A stretch of 64,000 bases of DNA from Pleodorina starrii. Its lineage: Eukaryota > Chlorophyta > Chlorophyceae > Chlamydomonadales > Volvocaceae. Position numbers and translations under genes: made by a program. Location: NCBI GenBank assembly GCA_030267565.1, contig BRXU01000063.1:62001-126000 (forward strand). The letters are read 5' to 3'. Below the pieces are notes generated by a model. That model made no database searches. It saw only the letters and a list, made by a program, of their open reading frames with translations, and had not been told where the DNA came from. Shown here in pieces: positions 1 through 8,680 of the stretch (position 1 is the stretch's first letter; each line of letters starts with the position of its first letter).

Positions 1-881
1 CCGCGGCGCTCGCCGTGGCACAGGACTGTGCAGCCGGCAGCCCCTGCCTACCGGCGGCCATGCTGACGCGCGCGCGGCAGTACGCCTCCGCGAATGTGCG
101 CGACGCCACCGTCGACGTGGACCAGCCGATCAAAACCGGCAACAAGGTCAAGGTCGCGGTGCACTCCCTGGACTCCGACGGCGCCGGCTCCCTCGCCCTG
201 AACTTCGGCTTCGTCACGGGCAAGGACGAGGCCGACGTGTCTGCGGCGGCTGCGGCCTCGTGGCGTGCTCCGTACCGGGGGACTGCCGCTCTTCCCTTCA
301 TCTTCTCCCGGTGCGACTTCCACCTCGGGGCCGGTCCGCAGGTGCTGCAGATGCACAGTGGCAGCAATGGCCATGGGAATGGCAACGGAAACGGGAACGG
401 CAAGACCAAGAAGAGCGACGGCACCGACATGGAGGAATGTGGGTACAAAGCCACCTCTGGTCACAACCTCCCCGGGGGATTCGGCGTGATCGACAGCACT
501 TCCTGCCAGGCTGTCGTCGAGATCGGGCAGAAGTCATACTCCGACCCCGGCAACAGCATCCCGGGCGAGTGCGAGACCAAACTGTCCGCGCTGAAGGGCA
601 AGACCATCCTGCTGCCCATCTACACCGACCTCGGTGGAACCGGCAACAACGGCTGGTACCGCCCGGACGGCTGGGCCGCCTTCAAGCTGCTCGGCTGGCG
701 TTTTCCGTCGACATCCGCGGGCAACACCACGTCCGGGGCTAGCTGCACCAGTCCCTGCACCGGCGTGATCGGCGAGTTCGTCCGCTTCGTCGGTCTCGAC
801 GAGACCGAGTTCGAGCTGCCGGAGACCGGCGATCCCATTCCAACGGACTACGGCGCGGTCGTCGTCGGACTCGACGAGTAG
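1..881 (+). CDS. TadG-like pilus assembly protein, 5' end cut by window
   Basis: Probable TadE/TadG-like protein of the Tad pilus machinery, membrane-anchored with most of the chain outside the cell. The frame is open to the window edge (codons run from base 3), so the GTG at 15 need not be the start and the N-terminal membrane segment lies outside. The visible start AALAVAQDCA matches the end of the conserved region that follows the membrane helix in actinobacterial TadG-like proteins. The rest is a Cys-rich extracytoplasmic domain (pairs such as CAAGSPC and CTSPC suggest disulfides) carrying a Gly-Asn repeat (NGHGNGNGNGNGK) in the middle. It precedes cpaB by 66 bases in a complete tad operon, which supports the call. 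The C-terminal domain itself I do not recognise. Confidence 0.6.
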   Translation, partial: AALAVAQDCAAGSPCLPAAMLTRARQYASANVRDATVDVDQPIKTGNKVKVAVHSLDSDGAGSLALNFGFVTGKDEADVSAAAAASWRAPYRGTAALPFIFSRCDFHLGAGPQVLQMHSGSNGHGNGNGNGNGKTKKSDGTDMEECGYKATSGHNLPGGFGVIDSTSCQAVVEIGQKSYSDPGNSIPGECETKLSALKGKTILLPIYTDLGGTGNNGWYRPDGWAAFKLLGWRFPSTSAGNTTSGASCTSPCTGVIGEFVRFVGLDETEFELPETGDPIPTDYGAVVVGLDE

Positions 882-947
882 GACGAGCGCGATGTTCCAC
901 CACCAGCCACCGCCACTCCGCGACCCATCGACCTCGGGAAGAACACC

Positions 948-1694
948 GTGAAGATCCGCATCATTGCCGGCTTCGTGATGGCCGTGCTGGCCCTCGCCGG
1001 CCTCGTTCTCGTCACCACCTACGTCGGCGCCGCCGACGCCCGCGCCCTGGACGACCAGGAGCCCCGCGAGGTGTACCTCGTCACCGCACCGATCCCCGAG
1101 GGCACCCCCGTGGAGGAGTTCGGCGAGTCCGTGGCCCTGCACACGGTTCCCGCCGCGGTCGTGCCCGACGGCGCGCTGTCCTCCCTGGGCGACCAGAGCG
1201 GGAAGGTTGCCGGCGTCGACCTGCAGCCGGGCGAGCAGCTGCTCGACTCCCGGCTGGTCGACCCCGAGGCGCTCGAGGCCCCGGGCACCGTGCCGGTCCC
1301 GGACGGGCTGCAGGAGGTCACGATCCAACTGGACGCGCCTCGTGTGGTCGGCGGCCAGCTGGCGGCCGGGGACCACGTCGGCTTCTTCGTCTCCTTCGAG
1401 GGCGACGACAACCGTACGTCCCGCACGTCCAAGGACCTGGACAAGATCCTCGTCACCTCTGTGCAGGGCGCGCCGACCGCCGCCGCTCCCGCTGAGGGAG
1501 AGGCAGCTGCAGAGAGCGCCGGCAACGAGGCGCCTGCTGTACCGGAAGGTTCGATGCTCGTCACCTTCGCCGTGAACGCCGACACCGCCGAGAAGATCGT
1601 CTACGCCTCCGAGTTCGGCCGGATCTGGCTCTCCCTCGAGCCCGAGGACGCCGAGGAGAACGCCAACGGCGCCACGCGGGAGGACTTCTCATGA
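948..1694 (+). CDS. cpaB: CpaB/RcpC-family Tad pilus periplasmic protein (SAF domain)
   Basis: Tad pilus assembly protein of the CpaB/RcpC type, thought to work outside the membrane with the secretin or, in Gram-positives, the wall-crossing part of the machine. The 248 aa product has an N-terminal membrane segment (residues about 4-25) followed by a SAF-like domain (about 40-115: PIPEGTPVEEF, then LQPGEQLLDSRLV), and a C-terminal half with a low-complexity Ala/Glu stretch near 185-200. The start is GTG, preceded by GGGAAGAA at a good distance. It overlaps cpaE by four bases (ATGA at 1691-1694), so the two are translationally coupled. Confidence 0.85.
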   Translation: MKIRIIAGFVMAVLALAGLVLVTTYVGAADARALDDQEPREVYLVTAPIPEGTPVEEFGESVALHTVPAAVVPDGALSSLGDQSGKVAGVDLQPGEQLLDSRLVDPEALEAPGTVPVPDGLQEVTIQLDAPRVVGGQLAAGDHVGFFVSFEGDDNRTSRTSKDLDKILVTSVQGAPTAAAPAEGEAAAESAGNEAPAVPEGSMLVTFAVNADTAEKIVYASEFGRIWLSLEPEDAEENANGATREDFS

Positions 1695-2920
1695 GCCGCT
1701 TGTTGCTGGTCACCGGCGACCCCGCCTACGACGCCCACTTCCGCCAGGCGGTCCAGGGCCGGTTGCCCGGGGAGGTGCAGACCGTGCTCGGTACGGCGCT
1801 GCCTGGCACCCCGGACGAACTGCTCGGCCGCTCCGTCGGCGAACTGCCCACGGTAGTCGTGCTCGGCCCGGGGCTGGACCTCTACGAAGCCCTGCGGCTG
1901 GGGGGCGTCTTCGACATCCAGCGACCCGAGGTCGCCCTCGTCCTCGTCGTGCCCGCGGACATGTCCTTGGCCGTGGCGGCCATGCGCGCCGGCTTCCGCG
2001 ACGTCCTCGACCTCGACGCCGACGTCGACGGCATCCTCGCCACGCTGTCCCGCGTCCTGGACAGCGCCGAGTCCCGTCGCCGCGTCCTGCCCTCCGGTGG
2101 CCCGGCCACCGGGAGCCTGCACGCCGTGCCGTCGGCCCGGCGCGACGACTCCCGCACGATCGTCGTGACCTCGCCCAAGGGCGGGGTCGGCAAGACCACG
2201 GTGGCCACGAACCTAGCGGTGGGACTGGGGCGGATCGCACCCATGAACACGGTGATCGTGGACCTGGACGTCCAGTTCGGGGATGTCGCCGCCGCGCTCA
2301 GACTCGCTCCCGAGCACTCGCTGACCGAGGCGGTGACCGGCCCCGCCGTCGACGACGGCCTCGTGCTCAAGACCTTCCTCACCGTCCACCCCGCCTCGAT
2401 CTACGCCCTGTGCACCCCGGCCAACCCGGCCGAGGGCGAGCTCGTGGGCGGCGCCCAGGTGGCGCACCTGCTCGAGCAGCTCTCCGGGCAGTTCCAGTAC
2501 GTCGTCGTCGACACCGCTCCGGGCATGGGCGAGTACGCGCTCGCCGCTCTCGAGGCGGCCACCGACGTCGTCTTCCTCACCGGCATGGACGTCCCCGGGG
2601 TGCGCGGGCTGCGCAAGCAGATGGACCTGCTCGGGGAGCTCGACCTGGTGCCGCCCAGCGCGCAGGTGGTGGTCAACGGCGCCGATCGCAACACCGGGCT
2701 GTCGGTGCAGGACATCGCGGCCACGATCCGTGCGTCCGTCGACCACGAAATCCCGCGCTCCCGCATGGCCGCCTATGCCACCAACCGTGGCGAGCCCCTG
2801 CTGCTGCACGCTCCCAAGGACAAGGCCGCCCGGCAGTTGCAGGTCCTCGTCGACTCCTTCGTCCCCGACCGCTCCGCTCCCCGGCGGAGCCTGTCCCGGA
2901 AGGCTCTGGTCCGCTCGTGA
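1691..2920 (+). CDS. cpaE: CpaE/TadZ-family ATPase of the Tad pilus
   Basis: ParA/MinD-type ATPase that positions the Tad pilus machine at the membrane. Residues 1-130 look like an atypical receiver domain (TadZ-type). The P-loop KGGVGKTT follows at about 161-168 with both signature lysines, then DLDVQFGD near 190 and the Walker B-like VVVDTAPGM near 275. Length (409 aa) is normal. The product ends with a basic tail. It overlaps cpaB (ATGA) and the next gene (GTGA), so it sits inside one tightly coupled operon. Unlike the CpaE-like protein at 40036, its Walker A is intact. Confidence 0.88.
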   Translation: MSRLLLVTGDPAYDAHFRQAVQGRLPGEVQTVLGTALPGTPDELLGRSVGELPTVVVLGPGLDLYEALRLGGVFDIQRPEVALVLVVPADMSLAVAAMRAGFRDVLDLDADVDGILATLSRVLDSAESRRRVLPSGGPATGSLHAVPSARRDDSRTIVVTSPKGGVGKTTVATNLAVGLGRIAPMNTVIVDLDVQFGDVAAALRLAPEHSLTEAVTGPAVDDGLVLKTFLTVHPASIYALCTPANPAEGELVGGAQVAHLLEQLSGQFQYVVVDTAPGMGEYALAALEAATDVVFLTGMDVPGVRGLRKQMDLLGELDLVPPSAQVVVNGADRNTGLSVQDIAATIRASVDHEIPRSRMAAYATNRGEPLLLHAPKDKAARQLQVLVDSFVPDRSAPRRSLSRKALVRS

Positions 2921-4449
2921 AGCTCGCCGAACGCCTCGCCGCCGCCCGCGGTGAGACTCTCCCCCAGCCCTCCTCTGCTCCGGCACCTCCTGCGCCCGCA
3001 GCAGAGGGGCATGTCGACTCCGCGCTGTCGTCCGGGACCGGTGCCGCACCCGCGACGTCCGAGGACTTTCCACCGGCGGCTGAGGACGCGCCGTCCCTGA
3101 GCTCACTTGTGCTGTCCGCTTCGCCACTGGAGGTCCCGGCGGAGCCGGCTCCACGCGCCCAGGTCGGCAAGTTCGATGCCCTCGCCGGGTTGAAGCACCG
3201 GGTCAAGCAGGAGCTCCTGGACCGCATCGGCTCCCGGCAGTCGGACTCGAGCCTATCCGACGTGCAGCTCAAGGACTTCGCCACCAAGGAGCTCACCCGC
3301 ATCGTCGCCGAGGAACAGGTGCCGATGTCCTCCGAGGAGCGGATCCGCCTGATCCGCTCCGTCAGCGACGACGTGCTCGGCTACGGTCCCCTGCAAGAAC
3401 TGCTCGACGACGACTCGGTCACCGAGATCATGGTCAATGGTCCCGACCAGATCTTCATCGAGCAGAAGGGCAAGGTGACCCTCTCGGAGTCGACCTTCGC
3501 CACCGAGCAGGACCTGCGCCACGTCATCGAGAAGATCGTCACCCAGGTGGGCCGGCGCATCGACGAGTCCTCGCCGCTCGTGGACGCGCGTCTTCCGGAC
3601 GGCTCCCGCGTCAACGCCGTCATCCCGCCGCTCGCGGTCAAGGGCTCCTCCCTGACGATCCGCAAGTTCGCCAAGGACCCGCTCACCGTCGAGGACCTCA
3701 TCCGCTTCGGGTCGGTCTCCCCGCAGATGGCCGAGCTGCTGCGCGCGTGCGTCGAGGCGCACCTCAACATCCTGGTGGCGGGCGGCACCGGTACCGGCAA
3801 GACCACGATGCTCAACGTGATGTCCTCCTTCATTCCGCACGGCGAGCGGATCGTGACCATCGAGGACGCCGTGGAGCTCCAGTTGCAGCAGGAGCACGTG
3901 GTGCAGCTCGAGTCCCGGCCGGCCAACATCGAGGGCCGGGGCGAGATCACCATCCGCGACCTGCTCAAGAACTCCCTCCGCATGCGGCCGGACCGGATCG
4001 TGGTGGGGGAGTGCCGCGGTGGTGAGGCTCTGGACATGCTTCAGGCCATGAACACCGGCCACGACGGATCCCTGTCCACCATCCACGCCAACTCCCCGCG
4101 CGACACCATCTCGCGCCTGGAGACTCTGGTCATGATGGCCGGCATGGATCTGCCGCAGCGGGCGATCCGCGAGCAGATCGCCTCCGCCATCCACGTGGTG
4201 GTCCAGCTCTCGCGCCTGCGCGACGGCACCCGCCGGGTCACCCACATCACCGAGATCCAGGGGATGGAGGGGGAGACCGTGACCCTGCAGGACGCCTTCC
4301 TCTTCGACTGGGACGCCGGCGTGGATCCCCGCACCGGTCGCTTCCGGGGTACGACCCGCTCCACCGGGGTGCGGCCGCGGTTCGTGGACAAGTTCGAGGA
4401 CTACGGCATCAAGCTCCACCCCTCCGTCTTCGACCCGGGGCGACGCTGA
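2917..4449 (+). CDS. cpaF: CpaF/TadA secretion ATPase of the Tad pilus
   Basis: Hexameric secretion ATPase that powers pilus assembly at the cytoplasmic face. I chose the GTG at 2917 because it overlaps the cpaE stop (GTGA), giving 510 aa; the frame stays open further upstream but that part is a shadow of cpaE. After a Pro/Ala-rich N-terminal tail of about 90 residues comes the all-helical domain, then the T2SE core: Walker A GGTGTGKTT (about 289-297), Asp box with EDAVELQL, Walker B RIVVGECRGGEAL (about 362-374) and the His box STIHANSP (about 387-394). All catalytic motifs are intact. tadB starts inside its stop codon (TGATG). Confidence 0.92.
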   Translation: MKLAERLAAARGETLPQPSSAPAPPAPAAEGHVDSALSSGTGAAPATSEDFPPAAEDAPSLSSLVLSASPLEVPAEPAPRAQVGKFDALAGLKHRVKQELLDRIGSRQSDSSLSDVQLKDFATKELTRIVAEEQVPMSSEERIRLIRSVSDDVLGYGPLQELLDDDSVTEIMVNGPDQIFIEQKGKVTLSESTFATEQDLRHVIEKIVTQVGRRIDESSPLVDARLPDGSRVNAVIPPLAVKGSSLTIRKFAKDPLTVEDLIRFGSVSPQMAELLRACVEAHLNILVAGGTGTGKTTMLNVMSSFIPHGERIVTIEDAVELQLQQEHVVQLESRPANIEGRGEITIRDLLKNSLRMRPDRIVVGECRGGEALDMLQAMNTGHDGSLSTIHANSPRDTISRLETLVMMAGMDLPQRAIREQIASAIHVVVQLSRLRDGTRRVTHITEIQGMEGETVTLQDAFLFDWDAGVDPRTGRFRGTTRSTGVRPRFVDKFEDYGIKLHPSVFDPGRR

Positions 4450-5396
4450 TGGCACCGCTGCTGGTCGGCGTCGGGCTGCTCGTCCTCGCCGGGCTGCTCG
4501 GACTGTTCGTGGTCTTTCGCTCGCGCACGCCGCGGCTGCCCATGGACCGGCGCCGGCCGCCGCGCGGTCCCCGGGAGCTGGAGTCCTCGCAGCTGTCCCG
4601 GCTCTCCGGCGTGACCACCGAGGCCGTCTCCGAGTTCCTGGAGCGCCGAGGGTGGACGCGCAAGGTCTCCGCCGCCCTGGAGAACGCCGGCATCAAGGCC
4701 TCGCCGGCCGACTTCCTCGTGCTGGTCGTCGTCGGGGCGGTCGTCGCGGCGGCGGTCGGGACGCTCGCCGGGGGACTGCTGCTCGGACTGCTGCTCTTCC
4801 TGGCGGCCCCGCTGGTCGCGAAGGCGCTCGTCGGTGTGATGACAGACCGGCGCAAGCGCATCTTCGCCGACCAGCTCGACAACACCCTCCAGCTGTTCTC
4901 CGGGTCGCTGCGGGCAGGCCACTCCCTCCTGCGGGCGGTCGACGCGGTGGCCAAGGAGTCGCAGGCCCCGACCTCCGAGGAGCTGACGCGGATCGTCAAC
5001 GAGACCCGGCTCGGCATGGATCTGGACGCCTCGCTGGACCAGGCCGCCAAGCGCATGGGGTCCGACGACTTCTCCTGGGTCGCCCAGGCGATCGGCATCC
5101 ATCGCGAGGTCGGCGGTGACCTCGCCGAGGTGCTCGATCGCGTGGCGGGCACCATCCGCGAGCGGAATCAGATCCGACGTCAGGTTAAGACGCTCTCGGC
5201 CGAGGGAAAGATGTCCGCCTACATCCTCATGGCTCTGCCCGTGCTGATCGCCGCGATCCTGTCCCTGATCTCGCCCGAGTACATCTCCCAGTTCCTCACG
5301 AGCGGGTTCTTCGGCTACGCGATGATCTTCGTTGCCCTGCTGATGTTCGCGATCGGTGGGTTCTGGATGTCGAGGATCGTCAAGATCAAGTTCTGA
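4449..5396 (+). CDS. tadB: TadB inner-membrane platform protein
   Basis: Type II secretion F-domain membrane protein, one of the two platform subunits that work with the CpaF ATPase to extrude pilin. The 315 aa product has an N-terminal helix (about 1-22), a helical pair near 90-130, the T2SSF cytoplasmic domain (LDNTLQLFSGSLRAGHSLLRAV, conserved in the family) and two C-terminal membrane helices (about 255-310). It overlaps the upstream ATPase gene by one base and precedes tadC by 26 bases. Confidence 0.88.
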   Translation: MAPLLVGVGLLVLAGLLGLFVVFRSRTPRLPMDRRRPPRGPRELESSQLSRLSGVTTEAVSEFLERRGWTRKVSAALENAGIKASPADFLVLVVVGAVVAAAVGTLAGGLLLGLLLFLAAPLVAKALVGVMTDRRKRIFADQLDNTLQLFSGSLRAGHSLLRAVDAVAKESQAPTSEELTRIVNETRLGMDLDASLDQAAKRMGSDDFSWVAQAIGIHREVGGDLAEVLDRVAGTIRERNQIRRQVKTLSAEGKMSAYILMALPVLIAAILSLISPEYISQFLTSGFFGYAMIFVALLMFAIGGFWMSRIVKIKF

Positions 5397-5422
5397 TTCA
5401 TCATCTTCCCGAAGGACGTGCC

Positions 5423-6292
5423 ATGACCCCCCTCCTCTTCGGCATGCTGCTCCTCGCGGGCGCCGCAGGCCTGGCCATCTGGCTCGCCGTCGGCGTGCGC
5501 TGGGGCGGCGACCGGCTGGTCCGCCAGAATCTGCGCATCGACTTCGGCGCCACGGAGGCCGAGATGATCCGCGACGCACCGGACTTCGGCTGGGCCAGCC
5601 GGTTCACCACCGGCAACGGCAAGGAGCGGCTCGAGACCCTCTACTCCAAAGCAGGCCGGCCTGCGGAGTGGCCGGTCGCCCGCCTGATGGCCTGCAAGGT
5701 GTACGCCATGGGCGCCGCCCTCCTGGTGGGACTTCTGCTCCTTGCCATCACGAGTGGCAACGGCATGATCCTGCTCATCGTGGTGGTCATGGTGCCGGTG
5801 GGCTACTTCCTGCCGGAGTTGCTGCTCTACAGCAGGGGCATTGAGCGGCAGAAGGCCATCGGGCTCGAGCTCGCCGACACCCTCGACCAGATGATGATCG
5901 CGGTGGAAGCCGGCCTCGGCTTCGAATCCGCCATGGCCCGGGCCGGGCACAACGGGAAGGGCCCCCTCGCGGAGGAACTCGTGCGCACTCTGCAGGAGAT
6001 GCGCGTGGGCATCCCGCGTCGCGACGCCTACCTCGCGCTCGAGCAGCGCACCGACGTGCCCGACCTGCGGCAGTTCACCCGTGCCGTGATCCAGGCGGAC
6101 GCCTACGGCATCTCCATAGCCACGGTGTTGAGAACCCAGGCGAACGAGATGCGCACCAAGCGACGTCAGCGGGCCGAAGAGGCTGCGCAGAAGATCCCCA
6201 CGAAGATCCTCATCCCCCTGATGCTGTTCATCCTCCCGGTGCTGTTCCTCACCGTGCTGGGCCCCACCGTCCTCAACGTCATGAAGATGTAG
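5423..6292 (+). CDS. tadC: TadC inner-membrane platform protein
   Basis: Partner of TadB in the membrane platform. The 289 aa product begins with a membrane helix, has a second hydrophobic stretch near 92-135, then the T2SSF domain (LADTLDQMMIAVEAGLGFE and FTRAVIQADAYG are typical), and ends with a strong membrane helix (ILIPLMLFILPVLFLTVLGP). The ATG follows GAAGGA at a good distance. This is the last recognisable Tad gene of the operon. No Flp pilin or prepilin peptidase gene is visible here; they probably lie upstream of the window. Confidence 0.88.
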   Translation: MTPLLFGMLLLAGAAGLAIWLAVGVRWGGDRLVRQNLRIDFGATEAEMIRDAPDFGWASRFTTGNGKERLETLYSKAGRPAEWPVARLMACKVYAMGAALLVGLLLLAITSGNGMILLIVVVMVPVGYFLPELLLYSRGIERQKAIGLELADTLDQMMIAVEAGLGFESAMARAGHNGKGPLAEELVRTLQEMRVGIPRRDAYLALEQRTDVPDLRQFTRAVIQADAYGISIATVLRTQANEMRTKRRQRAEEAAQKIPTKILIPLMLFILPVLFLTVLGPTVLNVMKM

Positions 6293-6296
6293 CCGG

Positions 6297-7067
6297 ATGC
6301 CGATCAACAATTCTGCGCCGTCCCCAGGGTCGACCGGCACCGGACGCACAGCGCTCTCGATCGTCCTCGTTGTCGTCTCGCTCTCCGCCGTCGGCCTCCT
6401 GGTGCTGCCCTGGCTGACCGGCAGCGCGGCGGCCGGCTTCGGCGGGGACGTCCAGCACAGCGACCCTGCCGCGGTGAGCGCTCCCGAACCGGTGTACGCC
6501 TCGTCGCTCGCGACGAACGACGCCCGGGCCGCCGGCGACCCGGGGGCCCACCCCGCAGTGCCGGGCCCGGAGACCTGCGGGGACCTGTCCGCCCGGGCCC
6601 GGGTCTGCTCCACGTCGATCGGCATCGACGCGGCGCTCGAATCCATGGGGACGGATGCGGCTGGGAACATGGCGGTGCCCACGCACGAGGACCACGCGGC
6701 GATCGGCTGGTACTCGGCCTCCGCCCCGATCGGTGGCGAGCAGGGCAACGCGGTGCTGGCCGGGCACGTCGACTATCCCTACGACGCCCCCGCGCTGGCC
6801 ACGCTCTACACGGCGCAGCCCGGGCAGAAGCTGTGGGTCTCCGACGGGACCGGAGGAGTGTTCTCCTACACCGTGACCACCGTGCGGGAGCCGACCCCGC
6901 GGGACGCCCCGCCGCGGGACATCTTCGAGCTGACAGGGGAGCCAGGACTGTCCCTGGTCACTTGCTCGGGCGACTACGTCCGGCCGGACGGCGCACCATC
7001 CTGGTCGTATACCAACAACCTCATCGTCGATTTGGCCCTCGATCCCGAGACCGCCCCTGTCCCGTGA
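6297..7067 (+). CDS. Class F-like sortase
   Basis: Putative membrane-anchored transpeptidase that would join surface proteins to the cell wall. The 256 aa product has an N-terminal membrane helix (about 18-45), a linker, then a sortase domain with the active-site His157 in VLAGHVDY and Cys223 in LVTCSGDY, which fits class F. At the place where class F enzymes carry the catalytic Arg (usually YRDN) this protein reads YTNN, with Thr239; the nearest Arg after the Cys is Arg229. The gene starts four bases after the tadC stop, and the next gene encodes a protein with a sorting-signal-like tail, its likely substrate. Confidence 0.75.
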   Translation: MPINNSAPSPGSTGTGRTALSIVLVVVSLSAVGLLVLPWLTGSAAAGFGGDVQHSDPAAVSAPEPVYASSLATNDARAAGDPGAHPAVPGPETCGDLSARARVCSTSIGIDAALESMGTDAAGNMAVPTHEDHAAIGWYSASAPIGGEQGNAVLAGHVDYPYDAPALATLYTAQPGQKLWVSDGTGGVFSYTVTTVREPTPRDAPPRDIFELTGEPGLSLVTCSGDYVRPDGAPSWSYTNNLIVDLALDPETAPVP

Positions 7068-7139
7068 CACCGCTGCCGAGCCGTCCGTCCCCTCTTGTGC
7101 GCACACCCGGCGTCGCACAGTGACTTCCCCGGACAGCAC

Positions 7140-7172
7140 CCCCTCCATGCAATTACATTAGTAAAGATCGGT
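7140..7172 (+). promoter_or_regulatory. AT-rich promoter region before the surface protein gene
   Basis: An AT-rich island in an otherwise GC-rich gap, 50-80 bases before the surface protein start. It holds the small palindrome TTACATTAGTAA (7153-7164). It probably contains the promoter; I cannot fix the -35 and -10 boxes. Confidence 0.35.
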
Positions 7173-7220
7173 CGGCCGCCCACCGGCCTGCCGATCCCGA
7201 CACGATCCCCAGGAGTTCGC

Positions 7221-8645
7221 ATGCCCTCCCCCCTCCCCGCCCGCCGCGCGCAGCTCCTCGTGGTGGCGGCTCTGGCCGGCACCACCGCGGTGACCGGGAC
7301 GCTGGTCGCCGCGACGCCGGCCGCAGCCGTGCCCGTGGCGATCGCGGAGTACCTCGTCGAGGTCCCGGAGGGGAGCCCGAGCACCGGCGCGGAGTCGTTC
7401 TTCACCCCGGTGAAGCTGACCAACACCGACACCGCCTACGGCATCCACGAGGACCAGCCCCTGGCCCCCGTCGGAGAGCTCGTGCTGGACGACGAGGGCT
7501 ACACGGTGGCCGAGCCCTTCGACGACCCGGCGACCGGGTGGGAGAACGTGGTGGGCGAGAAGGTCGGCGACAGCCCGGTCTACTGGGAGCCGGAGAACGC
7601 CGCCCTCGCCGGATACATCCTCTCGGTCTTCGGTCCCACCGAGGATCCGGACGAGGCGCTGGCGGTGCAGTGGGCCGTGCGCTCCCTGTCGATCGCGGAG
7701 CTGCCGCAGCCGGCCGGCATCGAGCAGTCGCACCTGGACCGGGCCGAGTTCCTCGTCCGGGACGCGCGGAACAACGTCCCGGCTCTCACCCCGCAGGACA
7801 GCTACCGGGTCTCCGTGTCCTTCGAGTCGGACGGTCGACCCGACACGCTGCTCGTCACCATGCCGGAGGCCTACTACGCCACGACCGTCACCCTGTCCGG
7901 GCCCGTTACCTTCGCCGACGGGACGACGACGCAGACCTTCACCGGCGGGGATCGGGACAAGTACCTCGAACTGGCCGTGCCCGCCGAGGTCACCGAGGGT
8001 GAGCTGACCGCCGACCTGACGGCGACCATGCCATCGACCGAGCTCACCGTCCTGGCCGACGACCAGTACCGCGACCTGCTCATCGCAGGCCAGGAGCGCA
8101 CGGTGGACTGGGCCGCGAGCGCCGGGTTCGAGATCGACGCACCGACCGCGCCGGAGGAGGAGATCCCCGTTGAGGAGACCACGCCCCCGGACGACGACGG
8201 GACCGGGGATGCGCCGATCGATCAGAGCACCCCCACCGGCAACGACGTCGACGGAATCGGCGACCCCGGCAGCGACACGGACTCCGGCGACGGCGCGACC
8301 GGACCGGACGCCGAGCCGGTGGTCCGGGATGGCGGTGCCCCTGTCCTCGAGGTCGTGACCGATGCCGCCGCCGAGCAGAAGCTCACGGCGACCCTCGAGG
8401 CCTTCGTCCTGTTCGACAAGCAGACCACTACCTCCACGGAGGTCGTCACGGAGACCACCATGACGGCTGGGGGAGCGGCCTATGCCGAGTCGGCCATGGC
8501 CAACACCGGCATGGGGGCAGCTCCTGCGGCCGGTGAGCGCAGCGCCATGACCTCGGTGATCCTCGTCGTGGTCGCTGTCGGCGCCGGCCTCGGCGCCTGG
8601 CTGCTGCGCCGACGCCCGGCCACCACCTCGGATCGGTCCGCCTGA
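7221..8645 (+). CDS. Secreted surface protein with atypical sorting signal (MANTG); thioester-domain-like
   Basis: Cell-surface protein of 474 aa. I chose the ATG at 7221 because AGGAG lies at 7211-7215 and a clean signal peptide follows (hydrophobic core about 12-33, cleavage near ATPAAA/VP). The N-terminal third resembles the thioester/TQXA domain layout (YGIHEDQPL, WENV, then AALAGYILSVFG and AVQWAVRSLS), but the protein has no cysteine at all, so no thioester can form. Then comes a beta-rich part and an acidic Pro/Thr/Asp-rich stalk (about 310-375). The C-terminus has MANTG (426-430), a membrane helix (about 442-464) and RRR, the layout of a sortase substrate with a non-LPXTG motif. It lies next to the sortase gene. 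Confidence 0.7.
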   Translation: MPSPLPARRAQLLVVAALAGTTAVTGTLVAATPAAAVPVAIAEYLVEVPEGSPSTGAESFFTPVKLTNTDTAYGIHEDQPLAPVGELVLDDEGYTVAEPFDDPATGWENVVGEKVGDSPVYWEPENAALAGYILSVFGPTEDPDEALAVQWAVRSLSIAELPQPAGIEQSHLDRAEFLVRDARNNVPALTPQDSYRVSVSFESDGRPDTLLVTMPEAYYATTVTLSGPVTFADGTTTQTFTGGDRDKYLELAVPAEVTEGELTADLTATMPSTELTVLADDQYRDLLIAGQERTVDWAASAGFEIDAPTAPEEEIPVEETTPPDDDGTGDAPIDQSTPTGNDVDGIGDPGSDTDSGDGATGPDAEPVVRDGGAPVLEVVTDAAAEQKLTATLEAFVLFDKQTTTSTEVVTETTMTAGGAAYAESAMANTGMGAAPAAGERSAMTSVILVVVAVGAGLGAWLLRRRPATTSDRSA

Positions 8646-8680
8646 TGTCCACCTCCGTCCCAGTTCTCCGGGAGATCTCG

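Noticed and set aside
2410..2916. N-terminal extension of the CpaF frame
   Set aside because: It overlaps cpaE, is Arg/Gly-rich, and the GTG at 2917 forms the same stop/start overlap seen throughout the operon.
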